The translations under genes were made by a program, and so were the position numbers. Positions 9,356-19,405 of a stretch of DNA of 64,000 nucleotides are shown in pieces; the first letter of the stretch is position 1, and each line of letters begins with the position of its first letter. Below the pieces are notes generated by a model that was not told where the DNA came from, made no database searches, and was given only the letters and a program-made list of their open reading frames with translations. This DNA comes from Streptomyces sp. NBC_01335 (GTDB lineage Bacteria; Actinomycetota; Actinomycetes; Streptomycetales; Streptomycetaceae), in contig NZ_CP108370.1 in the NCBI RefSeq assembly GCF_035953295.1, forward strand, positions 5,689,001 through 5,753,000. Reading direction: 5' to 3'.

Positions 9356-9389
9356 CCCCTCGCTTGCCTCACGGCACGAGGGGTTTTTT
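9356..9389 (+). terminator. ilvB attenuator terminator
   Basis: CCCCTCG (9356-9362) pairs with CGAGGGG (9377-9383). The inner TGCC/GGCA pairs extend the stem across a small bulge, and six Ts follow (9384-9389). It lies 42 bases after the leader-peptide stop codon and before ilvB. Confidence 0.85.
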
Positions 9390-9447
9390 GTTGCACTGGC
9401 ACTCCCCAAAACCCCGCAAAACCCTCAGCCTCGAGAAGAGAATGCCG

Positions 9448-11298
9448 ATGACCGAGCAGGCCACCGGGGCCCACCACCCCCAGTCGCGGTCCCGTACCGG
9501 CGGACAGCCGTCCGCCATCGTTGAGCACGTCACGGGCGCGCAGTCCCTCATCCGTTCTCTCGAAGAAGTCGGCGCCGACACGGTATTCGGCCTTCCCGGC
9601 GGCTGCATTCTCCCCGCCTACGACCCGCTGATGGACTCCACCCGGGTGCGCCACGTCCTGGTCCGGCACGAGCAGGGCGCGGGTCACGCGGCCTCGGGTT
9701 ACGCCCTGGCCACCGGCAAGGTGGGCGTCTGCATGGCGACCTCGGGCCCCGGCGCCACCAACCTGGTGACCCCGATCGCCGACGCGCACATGGACTCCGT
9801 GCCGATCGTCGCGATCACCGGTCAGGTCGTCACCGCCTCCATCGGCACGGACGCCTTCCAGGAAGCCGACATCTGCGGCATCACCATGCCGATCACCAAG
9901 CACAACTTCCTGGTGACCAACGCCGACGACATCCCGCACACCATCGCCGAGGCGTTCCACATCGCCTCCACCGGCCGTCCGGGCCCCGTCCTCGTCGACA
10001 TCGCCAAGGACGCCCTCCAGGCGCAGACCACCTTCAGCTGGCCGCCCACCCAGGACCTCCCGGGCTACCGCCCGGTCACCAAGCCCCACGCCAAGCAGAT
10101 CCGCGAGGCCGCCCGGCTGATCACCCAGGCCAAGCGCCCGGTGCTGTACGTCGGCGGCGGCGTGGGGAAGGCCGGTGCCACGGCCGAGCTGAAGGTCCTC
10201 GCCGAGCTCACCGGAGCCCCGGTCACCACCACCCTGATGGCGCTGGGCTCCTTCCCCGACAGCCACCCGCTGCACGTGGGCATGCCCGGCATGCACGGTT
10301 CGGTCACCGCCGTCACCGCGCTGCAGAAGGCCGACCTGATCGTCGCCCTCGGCGCCCGCTTCGACGACCGCGTCACCGGCAAGCTGGACAGCTTCGCCCC
10401 GTACGCCAAGATCGTCCACGCCGACATCGACCCGGCCGAGATCGGCAAGAACCGCCTCGCCGACGTGCCGATCGTGGGCGACGCCCGCGAGGTCATCGCC
10501 GACCTGGTCCAGGCGGTCCAGGCCGAGCACACCGAGGGCAACACCGGCGACTACAGCGCCTGGTGGAAGGACCTCAACCGCTGGCGCGAGACCTACCCCC
10601 TCGGCTACGACATGCCCGAGGACGGCAGCCTCTCCCCGCAGCAGGTCATCCAGCGCATCGGTGAACTGGCCCCCGAGGGAACGATCTTCGCCGCGGGCGT
10701 CGGCCAGCACCAGATGTGGGCCTCGCACTTCATCCAGTACGAGAAGCCCGCCACCTGGCTCAACAGCGGCGGTGCCGGAACGATGGGCTACGCGGTCCCG
10801 GCCGCGATGGGCGCCAAGGTCGGCCGCCCGGACGCTCCCGTCTGGGCCATCGACGGCGACGGCTGCTTCCAGATGACCAACCAGGAACTCACCACCTGCG
10901 CCCTGAACAACATCCCGATCAAGGTCGCCATCATCAACAACGGCGTCCTCGGGATGGTCCGCCAGTGGCAGACCCTCTTCTACAACCAGCGGTACTCCAA
11001 CACCGTGCTGAGCGGCGGAGCCGACACCGACGGCGTCGCGCAGCGGGGCACCCGGGTGCCGGACTTCGTCAAGCTGTCCGAGGCGATGGGCTGCTACGCC
11101 ATCCGCTGCGAGGACCCCGCCGACCTGGACAAGGTCATCGAAGAGGCCAACGCCATCAACGACCGCCCGGTCGTGGTCGACTTCATCGTCCACGAGGACG
11201 CCATGGTGTGGCCGATGGTCGCCGCCGGCACCTCCAACGACGAGGTCATGGCCGCCCGAGGCGTCCGCCCCGACTTCGGCGACAACGAAGACGACTGA
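9448..11298 (+). CDS. ilvB: acetolactate synthase, large (catalytic) subunit
   Basis: A 616-residue thiamine-diphosphate enzyme that condenses pyruvate with pyruvate or 2-oxobutyrate, the first shared step to Val/Leu and Ile. The catalytic Glu lies in [11 protein letters not shown]. The TPP/Mg motif begins [15 protein letters not shown] and ends with IINN. The FAD-domain stretch [14 protein letters not shown] is present. Length and sequence are those of the actinobacterial catalytic subunit. Start 9448 follows GAGAAGAG at a 7-base spacing, and an ATG at 9442 is in frame. It sits behind an attenuator and is followed 22 bases later by the regulatory subunit. Confidence 0.97.
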   Translation: MTEQATGAHHPQSRSRTGGQPSAIVEHVTGAQSLIRSLEEVGADTVFGLPGGCILPAYDPLMDSTRVRHVLVRHEQGAGHAASGYALATGKVGVCMATSGPGATNLVTPIADAHMDSVPIVAITGQVVTASIGTDAFQEADICGITMPITKHNFLVTNADDIPHTIAEAFHIASTGRPGPVLVDIAKDALQAQTTFSWPPTQDLPGYRPVTKPHAKQIREAARLITQAKRPVLYVGGGVGKAGATAELKVLAELTGAPVTTTLMALGSFPDSHPLHVGMPGMHGSVTAVTALQKADLIVALGARFDDRVTGKLDSFAPYAKIVHADIDPAEIGKNRLADVPIVGDAREVIADLVQAVQAEHTEGNTGDYSAWWKDLNRWRETYPLGYDMPEDGSLSPQQVIQRIGELAPEGTIFAAGVGQHQMWASHFIQYEKPATWLNSGGAGTMGYAVPAAMGAKVGRPDAPVWAIDGDGCFQMTNQELTTCALNNIPIKVAIINNGVLGMVRQWQTLFYNQRYSNTVLSGGADTDGVAQRGTRVPDFVKLSEAMGCYAIRCEDPADLDKVIEEANAINDRPVVVDFIVHEDAMVWPMVAAGTSNDEVMAARGVRPDFGDNEDD

Positions 11299-11320
11299 GA
11301 GACAGAGAGAGACCGACTCC

Positions 11321-12986
<1,666 letters not shown>

Positions 12987-12999
12987 GCCTTCGACCGCT

Positions 13000-13033
13000 G
13001 GGCGGGCCCTGCTGCACCATGGCGGGCCCGCCC
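13000..13033 (+). terminator. hairpin after ilvC
   Basis: GGGCGGGCCC (13000-13009) pairs with GGGCCCGCCC (13024-13033), 14 bases downstream of the ilvC stop codon. Confidence 0.6.
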
Positions 13034-13322
13034 GGCGGTGCTTCGCCCGGCTCCGTGTCACTGCGGGGCGCGACGGGCGGAACGAGCACCACGCAGACCG
13101 GAAGGGTGTCGCCGAGAGGCCGCGGTCGTACGTATGTACAAGCCGTACATTCTCGTGAGGGTGATCCTTCCACCGGGGAGGAGTCATCGCCCCGGTGCAT
13201 GACTACACTGCTCAACACATCTACGCGTCAGGGCCCACAGTGTCGTGCGTCTTCCACGCGGCTAGCCTCCACCGCCTGCGGCCGTCGGGACGGCCGTCCG
13301 CACTGGATTTGTGAGGACACAC
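13034..13322 (+). promoter_or_regulatory. serA upstream region with ATGTAC-N5-GTACAT palindrome
   Basis: This non-coding stretch between ilvC and serA holds a perfect 6-bp-arm inverted repeat at 13134-13150, a size typical of dimeric-regulator operators. TACACT at 13204-13209 is a candidate -10. No reading frame here has streptomycete codon bias and a ribosome site. Confidence 0.4.
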
Positions 13323-14915
13323 GTGAGCTCGAAACCTGTCGTACTCATCGCCGAAGAGCTGTCGCCCGCCACGGTCGACGCCCTGGGGCCGGACTTCGAG
13401 ATCCGGCACTGCAACGGCGCCGACCGCGCCGAACTGCTCCCGGCCATCGCCGATGTCGACGCGATCCTGGTGCGTTCCGCCACGAAGGTCGACGCCGAGG
13501 CCATCGCCGCGGCGAAGAAGCTCCGGGTCGTGGCCCGCGCGGGTGTCGGTCTGGACAACGTCGACGTCTCCGCCGCCACCAAGGCCGGCGTGATGGTCGT
13601 CAACGCACCGACCTCCAACATCGTCACCGCCGCCGAGCTCGCCTGCGGTCTGCTGGTCGCCACCGCCCGCCACATCCCGCAGGCCAACTCCGCCCTGAAG
13701 AACGGCGAGTGGAAGCGCTCGAAGTACACGGGTGTCGAGCTCAGCGAGAAGACCCTCGGCGTCGTCGGCCTCGGCCGCATCGGCGTGCTGGTCGCCCAGC
13801 GCATGTCCGCCTTCGGCATGAAGATCGTCGCGTACGACCCCTACGTGCAGCCGGCCCGCGCCGCGCAGATGGGCGTCAAGCTCCTCAGCCTGGACGAGCT
13901 GCTCGAGGTCTCCGACTTCATCACCGTGCACCTGCCCAAGACGCCCGAGACCGTCGGTCTCATCGGCGACGAGGCGCTGCACAAGGTGAAGCCCTCGGTG
14001 CGCATCGTCAACGCGGCCCGTGGCGGCATCGTGGACGAGGAGGCGCTCGCCTCCGCCCTCAAGGAGGGGCGCGTCGCCGGAGCCGGCCTCGACGTGTACG
14101 CCAAGGAGCCCTGCACGGACTCCCCGCTCTTCCAGTTCGACCAGGTCGTCTGCACCCCGCACCTCGGCGCCTCCACGGACGAGGCCCAGGAGAAGGCCGG
14201 CATCGCCGTCGCCAAGTCGGTGCGCCTCGCGCTCGCCGGTGAACTGGTGCCGGACGCGGTCAACGTCCAGGGCGGCGTCATCGCCCAGGACGTGCGCCCG
14301 GGCCTGCCGCTCGCCGAGAAGCTCGGCCGCATCTTCACGGCCCTCGCGGGCGAGGTCGCGGCCCGGCTCGACGTCGAGGTCTACGGCGAGATCACCCAGC
14401 ACGACGTGAAGGTGCTCGAACTCTCCGCGCTCAAGGGCGTGTTCGAGGACGTCGTCGACGAGACCGTCAGCTACGTCAACGCCCCGCTCTTCGCGCAGGA
14501 GCGCGGTGTCGAGGTCCGCCTCACCACCAGCTCCGAGTCGGCCGAGCACCGCAACGTCGTCACCGTGCGCGGCACCCTCGCGGGCGGCGAGGAGGTCTCG
14601 GTCTCCGGCACACTGGCCGGCCCCAAGCACCTCCAGAAGATCGTCGCCATCGGTGAGTACGACGTCGACCTGGCGCTCGCCGACCACATGGTCGTCCTGC
14701 GCTACCAGGACCGTCCCGGTGTCGTCGGCACCGTCGGCCGCATCCTCGGCGAGGCCGGCCTGAACATCGCGGGCATGCAGGTCTCGCGCGCGGACGTGGG
14801 CGGCGAGGCGCTCGTCGTCCTCACCGTCGACGACACCGTCCCGCAGCCGGTGCTGAACGAGATCTCCGAGGAGATCGGGGCCGCCACGGCCCGCTCGGTG
14901 AACCTCGTCGCCTGA
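13323..14915 (+). CDS. serA: D-3-phosphoglycerate dehydrogenase, long ACT-domain form
   Basis: A 530-residue enzyme that oxidises 3-phosphoglycerate to 3-phosphohydroxypyruvate, the entry step of serine synthesis. In order it shows the substrate/NAD domains (VVGLGRIGVLVAQRM; NAARGGIVDEEAL; CTPHLGAST with the catalytic His), the allosteric substrate-binding domain characteristic of actinobacterial enzymes, and a C-terminal ACT domain (RPGVVGTVGRILGEAGLNI) for serine feedback. The GTG at 13323 follows GAGGA. The 336-base gap from ilvC and its own strong terminator suggest a separate transcript. Confidence 0.95.
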   Translation: MSSKPVVLIAEELSPATVDALGPDFEIRHCNGADRAELLPAIADVDAILVRSATKVDAEAIAAAKKLRVVARAGVGLDNVDVSAATKAGVMVVNAPTSNIVTAAELACGLLVATARHIPQANSALKNGEWKRSKYTGVELSEKTLGVVGLGRIGVLVAQRMSAFGMKIVAYDPYVQPARAAQMGVKLLSLDELLEVSDFITVHLPKTPETVGLIGDEALHKVKPSVRIVNAARGGIVDEEALASALKEGRVAGAGLDVYAKEPCTDSPLFQFDQVVCTPHLGASTDEAQEKAGIAVAKSVRLALAGELVPDAVNVQGGVIAQDVRPGLPLAEKLGRIFTALAGEVAARLDVEVYGEITQHDVKVLELSALKGVFEDVVDETVSYVNAPLFAQERGVEVRLTTSSESAEHRNVVTVRGTLAGGEEVSVSGTLAGPKHLQKIVAIGEYDVDLALADHMVVLRYQDRPGVVGTVGRILGEAGLNIAGMQVSRADVGGEALVVLTVDDTVPQPVLNEISEEIGAATARSVNLVA

Positions 14916-14942
14916 GCCGCTCTTCGCACCGTGTGACCTTCG

Positions 14943-14987
14943 CACCCGGGGCCCGTACGTCCACCACGGACGTCCGGGCCCCGGGTG
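14943..14987 (+). terminator. strong hairpin after serA
   Basis: A perfect 13-bp outer stem CACCCGGGGCCCG / CGGGCCCCGGGTG with an inner ACGTCC/GGACGT helix. Confidence 0.8.
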
Positions 14988-15000
14988 CTTTGCCGTCCCC

Positions 15001-15051
15001 GCCCCGGCTCCCGCACCGCCCCGGCTCCCGCACCGCCCCCGCGCCCGCACC
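15001..15051. repeat. 17-bp tandem repeat, three copies
   Basis: GCCCCGGCTCCCGCACC is repeated exactly at 15001-15017 and 15018-15034. A third copy at 15035-15051 has two substitutions. It lies between the serA terminator and the toxin gene. Confidence 0.8.
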
Positions 15052-15202
15052 GCCCCGAAACGACTGCCCACCGACTGCCCGCCGACTGAATAGTCCGTTA
15101 TGGGCCCGGAGTTGGGCCCTGGGGCCCACGACTCCGACCGCCGCCCCGCTCTAGCGTGTGCGGCAGTCGTGTCGCGTACGGGCACCGGGGGTTGGGGTCA
15201 GC

Positions 15203-17728
15203 ATGTCGGCAGTCGGTGGGATACCCGTAGGCGGAGGGGCCGCTCCGGCGCCCGGTGGCAGACAGCCGATGCCGCGCGCGCTCGCCGCGGCGCAGATGCT
15301 CCTGCTGGTGCTGGCCGCCGCGACCGTGGTGGGCGCGCTCGGCCTGTTCGGCTCGGCGTTCGCGGTGGACGCGGTGGACGGCGAACTCCTCGGCGTCGCC
15401 GCCTGGGCGGCCCTGCCCGGAGTGCTGGCCTGGTGGCTCTCGCGCCGGCTCCACGAAGGCGGCAACGGCCTCCGGTGGGCGCTGACCGCCCTCCAGCTCT
15501 GGCTGGCGGCCGGGGGCCTCGCGAACCTCGCCGACGGTTCGCCGCACGGCTTCACCCAACTCCTCGTCCCCGCGGCCGTCCTGATCCTGCTCCTCCGGCG
15601 GCGGAGCCGGGAGTGGTTCCTGCTGCCGCCCGGACGGCGCGCGGAGAGGCCGGAGTTCTCCTTCCCGCACCTGATCACCTGGCGGCGCGACCGGGGCCAG
15701 ACCGCGCTGGAGTACCTGGGCCTGGTCCTCATCGTCGTCGCGCTCGTCGGGGCGCTCACGGCCACCGGCCTGGGCGGCCGGATCACCGGCGGCCTCCAGT
15801 CCGCGATCTGCTCGCTCACCGGCTCCTCGTGCCCGGTCTCCGACAGCGGTTCGGTGGAGGCGGGCAGCGGTACGAGCGGTGGAACGGACGGGAGCGCCGG
15901 TGCGGACGGCGGGTCCGGCGCGAGCGGCGGTACCGGCTCCACCGGCGAGGGCTCCTCGACCACCACCGGCGGCACCGGGTCGGACGGCGGCACCACGACG
16001 ACCGGGGGGTCCACGACGACCGGGGGATCGACGACGACCGGGAGTTCGTCGACCGAGGGTTCCACGTCGGGAGGCTCCACCTCCGGCTCCACCGACGGCA
16101 CGTCCGGCGGCCCTTCCGGCGGTACGTCCGGCAGTACGTCCGGCGGTACGTCCGGCAGTACGGACACGTACCCCGAGACGAGCGAGGAGCCGGAGGCCGC
16201 CTACGACACCCCGGTCCTCGCCACCGACTCCGATCCCGCCCCCGGGTCCGACTCCGGTGGCAAGGACGACGGCAAGGACTGCGGCGGCTGGGGACTCCTC
16301 GGCTGTGCCTGGGACCAGACCACCCAGGTGGTCAAGGGCGTCGCGGTCGACGGCGTGTGGGGTGACGTCACCGGCATCGTCAGCCTCGTCAAGCCCGAGA
16401 CGTGGTCCGGTATCGCCGACTACGGCAAGCAGCTCGGCCACGACTGGATGCAGGACTCCAAGGACGCCTCGGGCAAGTGGGGCGACGGGGACTACCTGGG
16501 CGCGGTCTTCGACTGGGGCAAGGCCTCGGTCAACACCGTCGTCGGCGTCGGCGACACCGTGTTCGTCGGCGACGAGGTGCGCGAGCGGTGGAACAACGGC
16601 GAGAAGACGCGTGCCGTCACCGACGTGCTGTGGAACGTCGGCTCCCTCTTCATCCCGGGGTACGACGTCGGCAAGGTCGCCGGGAAGGTCGGCGAACTCG
16701 GCAAGATCGGCAAGGCCGCCGAAGAGGTGGCCGAGGCGGCCGGGGACGCGGGCGCGGCGGCCCGGCGTGCGGCCAAGGCCGCCGAGGCGGGCGACCTCGA
16801 CGCGCTGAGCAAGGCGGCCAAGGAGGCCGACGAGGCGGCGGACAAGGCGGAGGACGCGGCCCGTAGAACCGGCTGCGTCATCGCCTCCGGACCACCGCTC
16901 GTACGCGTCGGCGGAGGCGAGGACTCCGGCGGAGACGGGAACCCAGGGGGCGGCGGGGTCGCCGGGCCGGGCACCGGCATCCTCGCGGCGGGCTCCGGCG
17001 GCCGGATCGTCCTCGCGGACGGTGGCGGCGGCCGGATCGTCCTCGCGGACGGCGGCTGCGACACGGCCGCCAAGGAGGCGGCGGAGAAGGCCCGCGCCGA
17101 AGCCCGCGCCGCCGCGCTGGAGAAGAAGCGGCTGGAGGAGCCCGAGCGCGCCCGCAAGGCGGCCGAGGACCTGAAGCAGTACCCGGAGCCCCGCCACGGC
17201 GACACCTCGGACCCGCGCAACTACGAACCGGCGCCCTGGGCGAAGGACCTGAACGACCCCGAGCTCGGTTCCGCCGACCTCGGCGACGGCTACTGGGCGA
17301 GCCGCGACCGCAACCCCCAGCCCAACTGGACCAACGAGTCCTGGCTCCGCTACCAGGAGCAGGTCACCGGCACGACCCGCGGCCGGGAGTACGTCGTGCC
17401 CAGCCCCAAGGAGGGCAAGCCGGCGGTCGAGTACGACGGCTGGGACTCCAGCCGCCAGACCTTCCTGGAGGCCAAGAACGGCTACACCAGCTACCTCGCC
17501 CAGCCGGGCAAGACGGCCCTCACCTCCTCCGGCAAGGACAAGTTCATCGCGGAGGCCCGCGCCCAGGTGGAGGCGTCCGGAGGGCGCGCGGTCGAATGGC
17601 ACTTCTCCGACCCGGACGTGGCCAAGGCCGCCCGCGCCGCCTTCCGCGAGGAAGGGCTGCCGATCAAGGTGGTGCACACCGCGCAGAAGCCGATCGACAG
17701 CGCGCGGAAGCCGGGGGCGTTCGACTGA
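15203..17728 (+). CDS. polymorphic-toxin-like protein: membrane region, Flp-prepilin-like helix, C-terminal REase-fold (Tox-REase-5-like) domain
   Basis: An 841-residue modular protein. About four membrane helices occupy residues ~25-135. A segment RRDRGQTALEYLGLV at 161-175 follows, with a long hydrophobic run after it. Its Gly165-Gln166 junction and Glu170 at +5 match class-B Flp/TadE prepilin sites. Next come a ~100-residue Gly/Ser/Thr linker, an amphipathic Ala/Lys/Glu region, a 10-residue GGRIVLADGG repeat and a C-terminal domain. That domain contains VEYDGWDSSRQTFLEAKNGY, resembling the Asp...Glu-x-Lys nuclease core of restriction-fold toxins of the Tox-REase-5 type. It is probably an intercellular DNase effector. 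An Imm52-like gene lies 1 kb downstream. An upstream GTG at 15158 is possible. Confidence 0.7.
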   Translation: MSAVGGIPVGGGAAPAPGGRQPMPRALAAAQMLLLVLAAATVVGALGLFGSAFAVDAVDGELLGVAAWAALPGVLAWWLSRRLHEGGNGLRWALTALQLWLAAGGLANLADGSPHGFTQLLVPAAVLILLLRRRSREWFLLPPGRRAERPEFSFPHLITWRRDRGQTALEYLGLVLIVVALVGALTATGLGGRITGGLQSAICSLTGSSCPVSDSGSVEAGSGTSGGTDGSAGADGGSGASGGTGSTGEGSSTTTGGTGSDGGTTTTGGSTTTGGSTTTGSSSTEGSTSGGSTSGSTDGTSGGPSGGTSGSTSGGTSGSTDTYPETSEEPEAAYDTPVLATDSDPAPGSDSGGKDDGKDCGGWGLLGCAWDQTTQVVKGVAVDGVWGDVTGIVSLVKPETWSGIADYGKQLGHDWMQDSKDASGKWGDGDYLGAVFDWGKASVNTVVGVGDTVFVGDEVRERWNNGEKTRAVTDVLWNVGSLFIPGYDVGKVAGKVGELGKIGKAAEEVAEAAGDAGAAARRAAKAAEAGDLDALSKAAKEADEAADKAEDAARRTGCVIASGPPLVRVGGGEDSGGDGNPGGGGVAGPGTGILAAGSGGRIVLADGGGGRIVLADGGCDTAAKEAAEKARAEARAAALEKKRLEEPERARKAAEDLKQYPEPRHGDTSDPRNYEPAPWAKDLNDPELGSADLGDGYWASRDRNPQPNWTNESWLRYQEQVTGTTRGREYVVPSPKEGKPAVEYDGWDSSRQTFLEAKNGYTSYLAQPGKTALTSSGKDKFIAEARAQVEASGGRAVEWHFSDPDVAKAARAAFREEGLPIKVVHTAQKPIDSARKPGAFD
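16997..17056 (+). repeat. 30-bp in-frame tandem duplication inside the toxin gene
   Basis: Two near-identical 30-bp units encode GGRIVLADGG twice, just before the charged helical region. The duplication keeps the frame and probably only lengthens a linker. Confidence 0.75.
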
Positions 17729-17752
17729 ACCGGTGACCGCGCGGGACAGCCT

Positions 17753-17938
17753 TCAGCGCGCCGCCCTGCGGAAGAACCACCCGGTGAGCCCGGTCGCCGT
17801 GCGCGAGGGGAGCACCCGGCTGAACACGAAGACCTGGAACCGGTAGGCCCAGTCGTCGACGACCGCGGGGGCACGGCCGCGCAGGGCGGCCACGACGGTC
17901 TCGGCGACCTGCTCGGGCCGGCGATCGCACGCACCGGA
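17753..17938 (-). pseudogene. C-terminal remnant of a short-chain dehydrogenase
   Basis: Reading the minus strand toward the stop at 17753-17755 gives about 60 residues: RRPEQVAETVVAALRGRAPA, then VVDDWAYRFQVFVFSRVLP, ending TGLTGWFFRRAAR. This looks like the last part of SDR-family oxidoreductases, which often close with PEQVA...AL and a hydrophobic FxxRxLP tail. No start codon, ribosome site or Rossmann motif precedes it. Upstream of ~17938 the frame runs into unrelated sequence, so I read it as a relic left by a deletion or insertion next to the toxin gene. The recognition is from sequence pattern only. Confidence 0.5.
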
Positions 17939-17949
17939 CGCCGCCGGAC

Positions 17950-17971
17950 GCGCCCTCCGGGCGGAGGGCGC
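17950..17971 (-). terminator. perfect inverted repeat downstream of the 17989-18462 gene
   Basis: GCGCCCTCCG / CGGAGGGCGC with a 2-base centre. It lies 18 bases beyond the stop codon of the minus-strand gene and next to the SDR relic. Confidence 0.55.
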
Positions 17972-17988
17972 TACTTTCGCAACACGCC

Positions 17989-18462
17989 TCAGTCTCCGGA
18001 GAAGCCGAAGATTCCCAGGTGAGTCGGCCTGTCATCGGAGTGGAGGACGATGTAGTAGCCGGTCCATCGCATCCGGCACTCGCCGAGAAGGCTCCGCTTG
18101 TACTCCTCATGGCTCGCAGCCTCATTGGCAGCGGCGATGAGCTCTTCGTACTGCTCGACCGTCGGGCGGTCGGCGCCGAAGTGGCAGACCACGCGGCTGA
18201 GTGCCAGAGGGCGCAGGGTGCCGTGGTCAGCGACGGCGAACTGCGTCGGCGGGGCTTCCGTGGCAACAACCCTGTCGATGTCGAGGATCGTATGGGTGCC
18301 CTCTTCGCCCATGAACTCCTCGTCCGCGTACAGATCCTGCAGGCTTCGGAAGCGGGCACCGTCGCCGTACTCCTCCTGGAACACCCTGGCCTGCAGCGTC
18401 CGCAAGGCCGCCTCGACATCGCCGTCGTACCTGGTGACGTAGTCCCATCCGCTGGCACCCAT
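17989..18462 (-). CDS. uncharacterised conserved actinobacterial protein
   Basis: A 157-residue soluble acidic protein starting MGASGWDYVTRYDGDVEAAL. I recognise the general pattern (YEGDVEAAL...VFQEEYGDG...LYADEEFMGEEGTHTILDIDRV, ending TGYYIVLHSDDRPTHLGIFGFSGD) as an uncharacterised actinobacterial family, but no function is known to me. There is no signal peptide or membrane segment. ATG at 18462 has GAGAGGGG upstream. It lies antiparallel between the toxin gene and the Imm52-like gene, so it is either an insertion into a toxin-immunity unit or an extra immunity-type protein. Nothing in the sequence decides between these. Confidence 0.6.
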   Translation of the reverse strand: MGASGWDYVTRYDGDVEAALRTLQARVFQEEYGDGARFRSLQDLYADEEFMGEEGTHTILDIDRVVATEAPPTQFAVADHGTLRPLALSRVVCHFGADRPTVEQYEELIAAANEAASHEEYKRSLLGECRMRWTGYYIVLHSDDRPTHLGIFGFSGD

Positions 18463-18700
18463 GGAGCCACCCCTCTCCGAAGATCGTGAATGGCCGAACG
18501 GTAACGGCGGGGACTGACAACGCCGGGGCCATGGCCAGAGGTGGTTGGCCACCACGACGATCGCCCGGACAGGTCCTTGGGCCTTTGAGGCCCTGGGCGC
18601 AGTTCTGTCCGGACCGGGCCCGGTCCGAGGCGCTAGCCTGCTGACGCGAGCGGCGTCGGGTACGGGGCGACGCCTCGGGAACCGGCTGTGGAGGAAGCGG

Positions 18701-19405
18701 ATGCGGCGTGTGGTGCGGGGATTCTGGGGCCCCCGGGTGGAATCCGTCGAAGAGCTGTCCGAGCGCTGGGAGGTGACGCTCCAGCAGGTGGCCGGGCTGC
18801 TCGGGGAAGCGGCGGCCGGGCCCGGCTGGGCGTGGCGGCGCGTGCGGGCGTCCGGCGCCGACGACGCCCCGCTCGCCCCGGGGCGGGAGCCGCTGGCCGA
18901 GGTCCTGCGGGAGGCGCGCGCCGCCGACGACTGGTCCGACCGGGTCGGCACCGGGCTGCGGCTGATCGCCGCCCCGGCCAACGGAGTTCGGGTGGAGATC
19001 AGCGGACTCGCGGGCGGCGCACCGGAGTTCCTGCTCCAGTCCGTCGTGGCGGCCGTCGACGCACCGGACGGCGCCGAGGTGCCCGAGGGCGAGCTGCTCG
19101 CCGCTCTCGCACGCGCCTGGGAGCCGGACTTCGGCGACGTCAGCGACGACGACCTCCTCGACGCCCTGGAGGACGAGGCCGGCTACACGGTCGGCGACCC
19201 GGTCGTGGGCCGGTACGGCTACCTCTCTCCCGTGCGGGCCGCGCTGGTCCCGGACGGGATCGGGGTGGGCCGGGAGGAGCTGCCCGGCGGGGGTCTCCTG
19301 CTCTCCCTCGGGGGCGCGCCCGAGGTGGTCGCCGCGTACGAGGCGCTGGGCGCGGCCGGGGCGCTCCGGCCGCTGCCCCGCCCGCTGGACCGGGCGGCGC
19401 TGTGA
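18701..19405 (+). CDS. Imm52-like immunity protein
   Basis: A 234-residue soluble protein whose N-terminus, RGFWGPRVESVEELSERWE, matches the opening pattern I associate with immunity family 52 (aromatic-WGPR-x-ES-x-EE). That family is the usual partner of Tox-REase-5 toxins. The rest is alpha/beta with GTGLRLI and GGLLLSLGG strands. It probably binds and blocks the nuclease domain encoded at the 3' end of the 15203-17728 gene. ATG at 18701 is chosen for GAGGAA at 18691-18696. The stop overlaps the next start (GTGA), so both are translated together. Confidence 0.55.
   Translation: MRRVVRGFWGPRVESVEELSERWEVTLQQVAGLLGEAAAGPGWAWRRVRASGADDAPLAPGREPLAEVLREARAADDWSDRVGTGLRLIAAPANGVRVEISGLAGGAPEFLLQSVVAAVDAPDGAEVPEGELLAALARAWEPDFGDVSDDDLLDALEDEAGYTVGDPVVGRYGYLSPVRAALVPDGIGVGREELPGGGLLLSLGGAPEVVAAYEALGAAGALRPLPRPLDRAAL

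Larger units (their letters stand above)
9255..9389 (+). promoter_or_regulatory. ilvB transcription-attenuation leader
   Basis: The leader contains a Shine-Dalgarno GGAGAGAGGG (9255-9264), a 13-codon leader peptide rich in Ile/Leu/Val codons (9273-9314), an early hairpin GCGGGGT/ACTCCGC (9316-9337, with a G-T pair) and an intrinsic terminator (9356-9389). Leader peptides with terminators upstream of ilvB have been predicted comparatively in Streptomyces. The elements here show the same arrangement. Confidence 0.85.
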
